A DNA stretch of 32,591 nt from Bacteroidota bacterium (GCA_003153435.1 PLYR01000128.1:1-32591), one strand, 5' to 3'; shown: positions 24,585 through 31,874, counted from the stretch's first letter. Translations and numbers: made by a program. The notes: generated by a model not told the origin, from the sequence alone.

Positions 24585-24956
24585 TTAGCATTGAGGGGGA
24601 TGGTAGACAGAAGCCGGATGGCTCGAAGAAGACGGTTCCTGGTAAGCAAAATCAATCATTGGAATGGATACATGAAAAGGAGGAACAAAAGCAAATGTAG
24701 AATTGGAGAAATGAGGCAGCAGGTTTTCAACCAACAAACGGGGAGCATTACTCCGGGGTGATTCTTCGCTGTTTTTTTTCAGCTCTTTCATCAGATGGCA
24801 TTTCCCGTTGCAATGCATCACAGGCTTGTCTTTATTGACGCAAAATACCCGTGTGATCTTCTCTTTATTGAACGCATAATCAACCAATGGAAAGGCCGGC
24901 CGCAGCAGTACTACGACATAGAGCGTTAGAAAAAACCAGGCCAACGATTTGATCAT
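24585..24956 (-). CDS. Small cysteine-motif protein (CNGKC), first gene of the copper-like operon
   Basis: This 123-residue protein has one N-terminal hydrophobic segment (LAWFFLTLYVVVLLRPAFPLV) acting as a signal or anchor. Then comes CVNKDKPVMHCNGKCHL: Cys39, Cys49 and Cys53 in a C-x9-HCNGKCHL-MKEL motif, which recurs in short Bacteroidota proteins next to copper or TonB-receptor genes. The tail is Pro/His-rich (SHPASVYHPPQC) and ends in a lone Cys. A metal-binding or sensing role fits, but is inferred from motif and neighbours. The start is ATG 24956: the in-frame TTG at 24965 lies within the promoter -7 box, so it cannot be transcribed. The Met-rich barrel gene follows after 94 bases. Confidence 0.75.
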   Translation of the reverse strand: MIKSLAWFFLTLYVVVLLRPAFPLVDYAFNKEKITRVFCVNKDKPVMHCNGKCHLMKELKKNSEESPRSNAPRLLVENLLPHFSNSTFAFVPPFHVSIPMIDFAYQEPSSSSHPASVYHPPQC

Positions 24957-24962
24957 GATTAA

Positions 24963-24993
24963 CAAATATAACTCTTTGCCTCCTTAAAACAAA
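24963..24993 (-). promoter_or_regulatory. Near-ideal Bacteroidota promoter with flanking inverted repeat, copper-like operon
   Basis: On the minus strand TTTG (24993-24990) and TATATTTG (24970-24963) match the -33 and -7 boxes with 19 bases between. Transcription would begin about 6-7 bases on, at or next to the ATG at 24956, so the mRNA may be leaderless. The 7-base inverted repeat CTCTTTG (24972-24978) / CAAAGAG (24998-25004) brackets the -33 box, one arm lying just inside the spacer and the other just upstream; it may be an operator. Confidence 0.7.
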
Positions 24994-25019
24994 ATACCAA
25001 AGAGGGATATAATATCAGA

Positions 25020-25649
25020 TCAGAAGGTCTCTATGGGAGTGATTTTCACCTCTATCGGAGTTTCCGAGGAGCAAATAGCACAGTGGTATCCCTTTCCAAC
25101 CTCAATAGTCTGAATCGACCAGGACTTATCACCGACCAGAATAGGGCTTTTAAGGCTGTTCATTCCCATCAGATTGCCCATTACTCCTTTGCCCAACGCT
25201 TTGAGAAATGCTTCTTTCCTTACCCAAAGCTTATAAAAGCGACTCAGATCAATGGGTGGGGTTCCTATATATTCAAGCTCTTCCGGATGAAAATATTCAG
25301 ATAAGGAGGTCATATCCATCTGTTTTTCCTCTTCCAGGTCAATCCCAACATCACTTTTTCCAAATGAAACAACAACGAGGCTACCCGAATGGCTGATATT
25401 AAAACAGGGGCCTCCTTTTATAAAGGGTTTGTTTTCTTTCCCTCTTTCCCATCGTTCCAAACCAACGTTATAAGAATTAACAAGTAGATATCTTCTGATT
25501 ATCAGCCGCGCTGCAAGTCTTAGCTTCTGATCTTTGAATACTTTATAACGCGTGATTTCCGCACGAACCTTTTCCGGAAGGGACTCAAGCAGCCCTTTCA
25601 CTTCGGATTCATTCCATCCATCCACATTAAAAATATACACCTCGATCAT
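25020..25649 (-). CDS. 4'-phosphopantetheinyl transferase, Sfp type
   Basis: This 209-residue enzyme moves the phosphopantetheine arm from coenzyme A to a serine of carrier proteins of fatty acid, polyketide or nonribosomal-peptide synthases. The signatures are all present: KPFIKGGPCFNISHSGSLV (residues 74-92), VGIDLEEEK (101-109) with the metal-binding Asp104 and Glu106, and the third motif FYKLWVRKEAFLKALGKGV, with Trp142, Lys145, Glu146 and Lys150. The length is usual for the Sfp/HetI group and longer than AcpS (about 120). No synthase gene is nearby. The gene stands alone, and the large dyad at 25671-25713 lies just upstream, 22 bases or more before the ATG. Cytosolic. Confidence 0.95.
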   Translation of the reverse strand: MIEVYIFNVDGWNESEVKGLLESLPEKVRAEITRYKVFKDQKLRLAARLIIRRYLLVNSYNVGLERWERGKENKPFIKGGPCFNISHSGSLVVVSFGKSDVGIDLEEEKQMDMTSLSEYFHPEELEYIGTPPIDLSRFYKLWVRKEAFLKALGKGVMGNLMGMNSLKSPILVGDKSWSIQTIEVGKGYHCAICSSETPIEVKITPIETF

Positions 25650-25670
25650 TTTCGATTTATCTAAAATATT

Positions 25671-25713
25671 TCACCCCCTTCTCCCTCTCGTAGAAGAGAG
25701 GGGAAAGGGGGCG
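25671..25713. repeat. REP-like long dyad (C-rich/G-rich inverted repeat)
   Basis: The left arm (25674-25689, CCCCCTTCTCCCTCTC) pairs with the right arm (25696-25711, GAGAGGGGAAAGGGGG) in 14 of 16 positions over a six-base loop; flanks TCA and CGA follow. It lies between the small helical gene and the phosphopantetheinyl transferase gene on the same strand. Its sequence resembles the CCCTCTC...GAGAGGG palindromes scattered in intergenic regions of many Bacteroidota. The T-run is on the wrong side for a terminator in either direction, so mRNA-stabilising or REP-type repeat is favoured. Confidence 0.6.
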
Positions 25714-25738
25714 AAAAAAATTATACTTTTACCGGCTA

Positions 25739-26014
25739 TTATTTACCGCTTTTATTGTCCTTATGAGCTCTGTAAGCAAGGGCTTCTTTTAAAGACTTAA
25801 TTGCTTTCTTGGAGTCAGCAATGGCATCAGCTTTGTGCCCGCCGAAATCATGCGGAGCTTTTTCCATGTATTCAATCGCGCCTTCAAGTTCTTTGATTGC
25901 TTTTTCAATACGTGGGTGTTCGCTGGCTTCTGTTTTCTGGTTATTCTGAACAACTACGAATGCTGTTGTTGCAAAAAAAAGAACTACGAGGGAAAGGAAT
26001 GCATACTTTTTCAT
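25739..26014 (-). CDS. Small secreted helical protein of the HDFGGHK type
   Basis: This 91-residue protein has a signal peptide (KKYAFLSLVVLFFATTAFVVV) and then two amphipathic helices around a conserved motif: HPRIEKAIKELEGAIEYMEKA, then PHDFGGHKADAIADSKKAIKSLKEALAYR. The core HDFGGH-K/R with A-I-x-x-L-x-x-A at either side is found in small periplasmic proteins of many bacteria with no known activity. The lone His residues in HPR, PHDFGGH and YRAH could bind metal. It precedes the REP-like dyad and the phosphopantetheinyl transferase; co-transcription with the latter is possible (89 bases apart). Function unknown. Confidence 0.8.
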   Translation of the reverse strand: MKKYAFLSLVVLFFATTAFVVVQNNQKTEASEHPRIEKAIKELEGAIEYMEKAPHDFGGHKADAIADSKKAIKSLKEALAYRAHKDNKSGK

Positions 26015-26147
26015 TGGATGGTTTTTTTTGGTTTAGAATGGAAAAGTAGAAAAAAGAAATGAAGCATGAATGAAGAACAGGGTCAATCAACCAGCCTTTC
26101 GCGCTTTCCCATTTTTTGTATTGTATTTTATTAGGTTTTAGAAAAGA

Positions 26148-26549
26148 TTAATGTGGAATGAACTCGAAAGGTAATTCCACCATCTCTGAAAATTCAGTTC
26201 CTGCATCAAGCATATCATCGTCTCTTTTGTCGTAATGCCATTCTATTTTGACATTGTATCCCTGTTCAACCAATTTTTTTACGGAAAATATAATATCTAG
26301 GATATACTTCGCTGAAGTGGAGTTAAAGTAGTCTAATTTAAACTCAAATATTATCTGAGATTTATCCCCGCGCTCATTTTTACGCCAGTAAAGTACATCT
26401 TCAAACTTTTTTATCCATTCGATAACCGGAGTATAAAACTTACTCGCATTTTCAGGTCTTGATTCTCCGGAAATTACAAACCGGTTAGAGGTGGTAGTGA
26501 ATTTAACTTCCGGCGAATCTTCGGTTGGGGAAATGATTAGTGAGTCCAT
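26148..26549 (-). CDS. SiaC-family regulatory phosphoprotein (DUF1987)
   Basis: This 133-residue cytosolic protein fits the SiaC family (DUF1987) across its length. Visible marks are LIISPTEDSPEVKF at the N-terminus, GESRPENASKFYTPVIEWI, and the phosphorylation region FKLDYFNSTSAKYILDI with Ser77, Thr78 and Ser79; in Pseudomonas SiaC a Thr at this site is phosphorylated by SiaB and freed by SiaA. When unphosphorylated, Pseudomonas SiaC binds and switches on the diguanylate cyclase SiaD. The kinase (26565) is 15 bases upstream and the phosphatase (27128) precedes that, so all three partner-switch parts are in one operon. No SiaD-like gene is present, so the output target is unknown. Confidence 0.88.
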   Translation of the reverse strand: MDSLIISPTEDSPEVKFTTTSNRFVISGESRPENASKFYTPVIEWIKKFEDVLYWRKNERGDKSQIIFEFKLDYFNSTSAKYILDIIFSVKKLVEQGYNVKIEWHYDKRDDDMLDAGTEFSEMVELPFEFIPH

Positions 26550-26564
26550 AATTTTATGTGTTTG

Positions 26565-27101
26565 TCAGATAGATATTTCAGTTTGAAATTGGTAGAAGGA
26601 AGTTTCATTGGTCAGGGGGAAAAAATCGTACTGAATGCTGTTTCCTGTCTTTATGGCAATATCGATAATCCCAAGCCCGGCTCCGTTTTCTGTCGTCTTT
26701 CCGGATTGGATCTGATCCCGGTACATTTGTTTGAGTTCTTCCAAACTGAGATTCATGACTTTATCCAGTTTTTCCTTCAATGCCGGGATATTGGAATTTA
26801 AGATCGGGTTTCCGGAGATGACCGTATATTTTGAATCATCCCGGCAAACCATAAAAATACTTTGGCTGTTGGCGGTCTTATCCTGCGTTGCATGGCGCCC
26901 GATATTTTCGATACTTTCAACCAATACATGGTAAACCCGTTTAACAGTATTTCCGGTTATATCATCCGGATTCAGTTTGCCCTTTATATTTTTCAGCAAA
27001 ACACTGATGATCCGGTGATCAAATTCACCGGTGAAGACAAGCAACACATTCTTCTCTTCCATAAAGCGGGAGATTTCGTAAGCGTCGATAATTGCATTCA
27101 T
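26565..27101 (-). CDS. SiaB-family protein kinase (GHKL-type, DUF6272)
   Basis: This 178-residue protein corresponds to the SiaB kinase family (DUF6272). The GHKL nucleotide-binding marks are an N-box YHVLVESIENIGRHA (Glu62, Asn66, His70) and a G-box ENGAGLGIIDIAIKTGNS (Gly140, 142, 144) of the kind seen in anti-sigma kinases. The N-terminal part, VLLVFTGEFDHRIISVLL, starts with a strand-helix of the family and lacks a sensor domain. It would phosphorylate the SiaC-type protein encoded 15 bases downstream, with the PP2C enzyme from 27128 reversing it. The gene lies 26 bases after that phosphatase gene. Cytosolic, with key ATP-site residues intact. Confidence 0.85.
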   Translation of the reverse strand: MNAIIDAYEISRFMEEKNVLLVFTGEFDHRIISVLLKNIKGKLNPDDITGNTVKRVYHVLVESIENIGRHATQDKTANSQSIFMVCRDDSKYTVISGNPILNSNIPALKEKLDKVMNLSLEELKQMYRDQIQSGKTTENGAGLGIIDIAIKTGNSIQYDFFPLTNETSFYQFQTEISI

Positions 27102-27127
27102 GCTAAACTTTTTTAGAAACCGTTAAA

Positions 27128-30100
27128 TTATATTCTAATTCCAACCACAAGGATATCATCGGTCTGGACCCTGTCCCCTTTCCATTTCATTATTGTATCA
27201 TCCAGTACTTGCTTTTGTTTTTCGACATCCAGGAGATAAATATTCTGGAGCAATTCACGGAAAGGCTGTCCGAAGAATTTTTTTCCTTCTTGCCCCCCTA
27301 TCTGATCCACATACCCGTCGGATATCATATACAACATGTCGCCTTTCTTTAGGTCAACAGGATGAGAGGTGAAACCGGTATTTGTCCGGCTGAAACTTCC
27401 GATAGCGCGTTTGTCTCCTTTTATCTGTGTACATTCTCCGTCTCTGATTAAAAACAGCGGGTTATGTGCCCCTGCAAATTCCAGGCTGTTCAGATCTTTA
27501 TTCACAGAAATAAGGGCTATGTCCATTCCATATTTGGCAGAGGTATTTTCCTGATCCTGTTTTAATGTTTTTAGTACCTGAATATTTAATTCTGTCAGAA
27601 TTTCGGCTGGTCTGGCTGACCTTGTCACATTTATGGTTTCCTTCAAAAGGCTATGGCCCATGAGCGACATAAAAGCGCCAGGTACTCCATGGCCTGTACA
27701 ATCGGCCACCCCTAAGAGTATCCTGCCATGATCTTCCTGTATCCAATAAAAATCACCACTGACAATATCCTTGGGTTTATATAACACAAAGTGAGAGCTG
27801 AAATACTTACTGATATCCGAATCTGCGGGAAGGAGGGCTTGCTGAATATTCTTCGCGTATTCAATACTGTCTATAATAACACCATTCTTTTTCTCCAGTT
27901 CCGATTTTTGTGCAGTGATTACTTCCGTACGTTGCTGAACTTTTTCTTCGAGTATCTGGTTTTTCTTTTTCAGTTCTTTTTCTCTCCGCTTTACCACGAA
28001 AGTGATAGACAGAACAAGCACTGCACCAAGAGAGACATAGAACCAAGTCGTTCTCCAGAATGGGGGGCTGATAGAGAAATGAAAGGTGACCGGTTCCTTG
28101 TTCCAGACTCCATTGCTGTTACAGGATCTTACTTTGAAAACATAATCTCCTTTCTGAAGATCGGGATAGGTTACGGAATTTTCTTTTACGATGGGAGACC
28201 ATTCTTTATCCAATCCTTCCAGCATATAGCGATACTTAACGCGTTTGGGGTTGGTAAGGCTGGTTCCTGTAAATTCAAAAGTAAAATGATTTTTATTCCA
28301 TGGGAAGATATGATCTTCCGGAATACTGACCTCCTGAAAATATATTTTCGGGTTTGCAATCGTGGTCACCGGCTCTACGATATCAGTCCGTTCAAGTGCT
28401 GCATTGTATTTTACTACACCTATGATGGAACCGAACCAAAGATTTCCTTCTTTATCCTTACAGGAGGCATTGGGATTAATCTCGATACCCAGAAATCCAT
28501 CCCCTTTTTCATAATGCCGGAAGGTTTCTTCTTTTGTATTGTATTTATCAATTCCAAGTCCTGTACCCACCCATATATTGTCTTTGTTATCGCAGGTAAG
28601 AAGAAAGGGCGTTTTAGAACTAAGGCCTTCTTTGGTGGAGTAATTCCGGAAAGTCTTCCCATCGTATTTGTATATACCTTTCTCATAGCTGCCGAACCAC
28701 ATATTCCCTTTGGAATCTTCCGTCATACACAGGGTATATTCTCCCGGATAGCCATCTGATGCAGAAAATCTTTTGAACTTCTTATCCTTTTTACCAAGGC
28801 TTCCAGGTTCCAGCATACTCAAGCTGCCACCCAGTGCACCAAACCACATCCTGTCTTTAGAATCGTGGAAGATGGTATAGATCTGGTTACTTCCCAGGTT
28901 ATTGTCTACTGTGAATTTCTCAAACGTTTCATTGGTGATATCAAATTTGAGAGCTCCTCCTTTGTTGGTTCCTATCCATACATTTCCATCTTTATCGCCA
29001 CTGATGCAATAGATTTCATTTACCGGAAGTCCGTTTTCGGTTGTAAACTCCTTTATTTCCCCTGAAGCTATATCCATCCGGCTCAGTCCATGCCCAAAAT
29101 TTGTGAACCAAAGGTGGCCTGTAATATCCTCATACAATGCAGTGGTATTTAACACCTGCCCTTCCCCTCCGGTACGCCGTATGAAACGAAATGCTGTTTT
29201 AGGTGAATCATCATCTTCAGCTACTTTTTTACTTCCCTTCTTTTTGGGTTCAGCTTTTTCATTCCCTGGTGTTGATTTACTTGCATCGGTAACGAATTGA
29301 ATCAGTCCGTTCTCTGTTCCGAGCCACATATCCCCATCTTTGCTTTGAATGACAGACCAGATAAGTGTGTTTTGAAGTCCGTCATTCTCTCCGAATATTT
29401 CAAACTGCTCATCGAAATACTGATTCAGTCCAAGATAAGTACCAAACCAGATATTCCGCTCCCGGTCTTGCAGGATAGAGAGAACCCGGTCATTACTCAG
29501 TCCATGTTTTGTAGATATACTCTGAAACCAGGAGCCTTTATAATGCAGTTTCTCCAGCTCAGGAAGGAACTTCGAAACACCTCCCCAATAGGTACCCACA
29601 AACAGGACCCCATCCGATGTTTCATAAATAGATTTTACATAATTGGAAGCAAGGCCTTGCTGAATAGTGTATGAGTAAATTCTCTTGTCTCCTGCCGGAG
29701 TAGTTTGAACTCTTTGTAATCCCCTATTCTGGGTACCAATCCACATGTCCCCTTTCTTGTCGCATGCCAGAGCAGTTACTATTCCCTCTGAGCCGCTAAA
29801 AGAAGTCAGGCTGGCTCCTGAAATGGTCACGCCGTTGTTGGTACCGATCCAAACATTTCCTTGCTGATCCTGAGCAAAAGAACTCACGGCATCTCCGGCA
29901 AGTCCGTTCTTTGTATTGAGTACCTTGAACTGACCTGCCTGCAGTATCCAGGCTCCTTCCCCTTCTGTTCCAAACCAAAGCTGACCTTTCTTATCGCAAA
30001 AAATGGAATTAATCGTTTTGGATATATTCCCCTGCGCAGGTGTCACTTCCGAAAATTTCCCGGTTGCAATATCGTATTTTGTAATTCCCCCTGACCAGTG

Positions 30101-30433
30101 TCCGAACCATACATTTCCATCTTTATCAAGGCATGAGGAAGTGACCCTGATTTCTGCAATTCCATCGCTCTTCGTATAATTTTTAAAATTAAGTCCATTG
30201 TATTTTGAAATACCATTCATCGTACCCACCCATATGTTTCCATCCTTATCCTGCACCATCGAGTAGATACTCGATTGAGGTAATCCTTCTTCAATTCCAA
30301 ATTGACTGAGGTTGAAACTCTGAGCAAGTGAATGATTAGACGTGAGGCATAGAGAGATGAAGCAGAAAGCAATCCCGGTGATGTTCCGAACGAATTTGCA
30401 ACAATTTTTGTATGCGGCTAAATTCATCTTCAT
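27128..30433 (-). CDS. Reg_prop double beta-propeller / Y_Y_Y / SpoIIE-type PP2C transmembrane phosphatase
   Basis: This 1101-residue sensor phosphatase has a signal peptide (to about residue 38, SLAQ) and then about 14 Reg_prop units of the form D-x-x-GN-x-W-x-GT-x-x-G (residues 45-700), enough for two seven-bladed propellers. A Lys/Asp-rich insert lies near residue 390-405. The Y_Y_Y domain (about 711-785, KYRYMLEGLDKEWSPI, DYVFKVRSCNSNGVW) and a TM helix (about 791-815) lead to a coiled coil and a cytosolic PP2C domain: DIVSGDFYWI, ADCTGHGVPGAF, YGMDIALISV, ISDGYVDQIGG and TDDILVVGIRI hold the metal Asp residues. Ordinarily Reg_prop and Y_Y_Y end in a histidine kinase; here a PP2C does. 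It is next to SiaB/SiaC genes, so it plays the SiaA role. The ATGA overlap at 30430 couples it to the upstream gene. Confidence 0.93.
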   Translation of the reverse strand: MKMNLAAYKNCCKFVRNITGIAFCFISLCLTSNHSLAQSFNLSQFGIEEGLPQSSIYSMVQDKDGNIWVGTMNGISKYNGLNFKNYTKSDGIAEIRVTSSCLDKDGNVWFGHWSGGITKYDIATGKFSEVTPAQGNISKTINSIFCDKKGQLWFGTEGEGAWILQAGQFKVLNTKNGLAGDAVSSFAQDQQGNVWIGTNNGVTISGASLTSFSGSEGIVTALACDKKGDMWIGTQNRGLQRVQTTPAGDKRIYSYTIQQGLASNYVKSIYETSDGVLFVGTYWGGVSKFLPELEKLHYKGSWFQSISTKHGLSNDRVLSILQDRERNIWFGTYLGLNQYFDEQFEIFGENDGLQNTLIWSVIQSKDGDMWLGTENGLIQFVTDASKSTPGNEKAEPKKKGSKKVAEDDDSPKTAFRFIRRTGGEGQVLNTTALYEDITGHLWFTNFGHGLSRMDIASGEIKEFTTENGLPVNEIYCISGDKDGNVWIGTNKGGALKFDITNETFEKFTVDNNLGSNQIYTIFHDSKDRMWFGALGGSLSMLEPGSLGKKDKKFKRFSASDGYPGEYTLCMTEDSKGNMWFGSYEKGIYKYDGKTFRNYSTKEGLSSKTPFLLTCDNKDNIWVGTGLGIDKYNTKEETFRHYEKGDGFLGIEINPNASCKDKEGNLWFGSIIGVVKYNAALERTDIVEPVTTIANPKIYFQEVSIPEDHIFPWNKNHFTFEFTGTSLTNPKRVKYRYMLEGLDKEWSPIVKENSVTYPDLQKGDYVFKVRSCNSNGVWNKEPVTFHFSISPPFWRTTWFYVSLGAVLVLSITFVVKRREKELKKKNQILEEKVQQRTEVITAQKSELEKKNGVIIDSIEYAKNIQQALLPADSDISKYFSSHFVLYKPKDIVSGDFYWIQEDHGRILLGVADCTGHGVPGAFMSLMGHSLLKETINVTRSARPAEILTELNIQVLKTLKQDQENTSAKYGMDIALISVNKDLNSLEFAGAHNPLFLIRDGECTQIKGDKRAIGSFSRTNTGFTSHPVDLKKGDMLYMISDGYVDQIGGQEGKKFFGQPFRELLQNIYLLDVEKQKQVLDDTIMKWKGDRVQTDDILVVGIRI

Positions 30434-31563
30434 TCCTTTTTATTTTTTTTATCGTGAGCGGCGATTACATCCAGGAGGCTGGTCAATGCATTGCTGGTTT
30501 CATACTTTCCAGAAAGATTTGCCGCTTGTATTTTATCCTCTTTAACACGAGAGGTTAAGAACCGCCCTTCCTGAGCCCGGAGGGAGTATGCTTCAGGGCT
30601 GATCGGGATGACTGGCATCTCATTCATGATCTGTTGCTTTGGGTTGACTTCAACCTTCGCAGTTGGTTGTGAAGTTTCCACCTTTTTATCAGCAGGTGCT
30701 TCTGTTTTGTTATCTGGTACCGGTGTTTCTTTTATTTCTGATCCGGCCTTTTCAGCAGCAAGGGCTGCATCCTGTTTGCTTTTCAGTTCAGCGGCTGCTT
30801 TCCTGTCGGTGTCTTCCTGAGCGAGTCTTGCTTTCTCGGCTTCTTCTTTTGCTTTTTCCTCAGCAAGGCGGGCTGCTTCCTGCTGTGTCGCCTTTATTTT
30901 ATCTTCCTCCTCTTTCTTTTTCTTTTCATCCTCCAGTCGTTTCTTTTCTGCTTCAATCTTTTTCTGTTTTTGTTCCTCTTCTTTCTGCTTCTTTAATTGA
31001 TCTTTACGATACTGTGGATCAGACTTCAATTTCTCCTGTTCGTTTTGAACCACCTTTGCATAGCTCTGGTCTATACCGAAACCTTTTTGCTTTGCATTCC
31101 ATTTTATTCTGCCAAAAGCCTGTTTCAACACAATATCATTGGGCATCAGTGGAGTCAAGGAGATCTCAAGATCGTAATCATAGCTGGGAAAAGGATCTTT
31201 CGCATATTGCTTGGGGGGAACAGCCGTATTGATGGATAGAATTTTACCGAGCAAACCAGTCTTCGAGATGTAAACCAGATACTCTCCGGAGGTATCAGCC
31301 ACCACCTGTTTAATATTTAAAACATATTTCCCGTCGTTCGTTGTAAGGAGCCTTGTGATTTCTTGATCCTTCTTCTTAAGTACGATGGATACACCTGCAA
31401 CCGTTTTATTGTTGACTTTAATATCTCCCTGAAGCACAAAAACAAAAGAGGTCGTGTCTCCGGTCTGAGCAAGAAGTCGGGAGCCGGAAATTAAAAAGCC
31501 GCAAAGGATAAGAAAGGGTACAATCCTTAAAATTATACTTTCAGGCTTGGTCGATCGGGACAT
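30430..31563 (-). CDS. Secreted coiled-coil protein with carboxypeptidase-like N-domain, first gene of the Sia operon
   Basis: This 377-residue protein has a signal peptide (IVPFLILCGFLISGSRLLAQ, about residues 14-33). Residues about 40-140 form a beta-sandwich (FVFVLQGDIKVNNKTVAGVSIVLKKKDQEI, TTNDGKYVLNI, GEYLVYISKTGLLGKIL) like CarboxypepD_reg/transthyretin-type domains. A long charged stretch (about 165-275) of repeating KKQKEEEQKQ, EKKRLEDEKKKKEEED and AARLAEEKAKEEAEKA predicts an extended coiled coil. A Pro/Thr/Lys linker and a short end follow. The gene starts the operon (own -7 box at 31584) and overlaps the propeller-phosphatase by four bases, so it may span the periplasm and touch the propeller as a signal donor; this is inference. 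No enzymatic motif was seen. Confidence 0.8.
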   Translation of the reverse strand: MSRSTKPESIILRIVPFLILCGFLISGSRLLAQTGDTTSFVFVLQGDIKVNNKTVAGVSIVLKKKDQEITRLLTTNDGKYVLNIKQVVADTSGEYLVYISKTGLLGKILSINTAVPPKQYAKDPFPSYDYDLEISLTPLMPNDIVLKQAFGRIKWNAKQKGFGIDQSYAKVVQNEQEKLKSDPQYRKDQLKKQKEEEQKQKKIEAEKKRLEDEKKKKEEEDKIKATQQEAARLAEEKAKEEAEKARLAQEDTDRKAAAELKSKQDAALAAEKAGSEIKETPVPDNKTEAPADKKVETSQPTAKVEVNPKQQIMNEMPVIPISPEAYSLRAQEGRFLTSRVKEDKIQAANLSGKYETSNALTSLLDVIAAHDKKNKKE

Positions 31564-31583
31564 GCTTGGATTTCAGAATTAAG

Positions 31584-31627
31584 CAAAATTAAACCAGTTT
31601 CCGGAATGAATGACGGGTTCTTCCGGA
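31584..31627 (-). promoter_or_regulatory. -7 box and paired TTCCGGA sites before the Sia operon
   Basis: TAATTTTG (31591-31584) fits TAnnTTTG and lies 20 bases before the ATG of the coiled-coil gene. No -33 TTTG is at the normal distance. Instead two copies of TTCCGGA (31599-31605, within the palindrome TTCCGGAA, and 31621-31627) begin 22 bases apart, about two turns of DNA. A regulator could bind both faces and stand in for the missing -33 box. Confidence 0.5.
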
Positions 31628-31704
31628 TTCAATATCAGCCTGATTCAACCAGTAAATTTTTATTAGCTACCAAATGTAGGCAATATTTAATTTCTACATA
31701 TTAT

Positions 31705-31874
31705 GGTTCTCTTATCACTGGCTTAACAGAGAAAATCCACGTTAAACCCAATTATATACCGAAATAAGCGAATTTCGTTCCCAATTCTTTAAAAAAACAA
31801 AGAATTACCGGAAATACAAGATTCTGGATTAATGCAGAGATGAAATAGACGGGGTTCTCTTACTACTGGCTTAA
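31705..31874. repeat. Two near-identical 22-base copies of a gene-end sequence
   Basis: The copies at 31705-31726 and 31853-31874 match at 20 of 22 bases; on the minus strand both encode LSQ and a stop. The second is the true end of the T9SS cargo gene, while the first lies 127 bases past its stop in a non-coding gap, preceded by FSLLSQ in frame but without a gene. It looks like the remnant of a duplicated gene end or of an earlier tail. The rest of the gap between 31564 and 31862 is AT-rich and shows no other gene; an 8-base AT-rich inverted repeat (AATTCTTT/AAAGAATT) lies near 31780-31805. Confidence 0.55.

Noticed and set aside
24185-24700. A 171-codon plus-strand frame across the Met-rich and CNGKC genes
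   Set aside because: It spans two good minus-strand genes and shows no domain; composition is that of an antisense shadow.
25671-25713. Calling the long dyad a transcription terminator
   Set aside because: The T-runs lie before, not after, the stem on the minus strand, and A's follow it on the plus strand.
27791-28759. A 322-codon open frame on the plus strand opposite the propeller-phosphatase gene
   Set aside because: It has skewed, Phe/Ile/Tyr-rich composition, no recognisable domain and no promoter box; the opposite strand has a clear repeat protein with Reg_prop motifs throughout.
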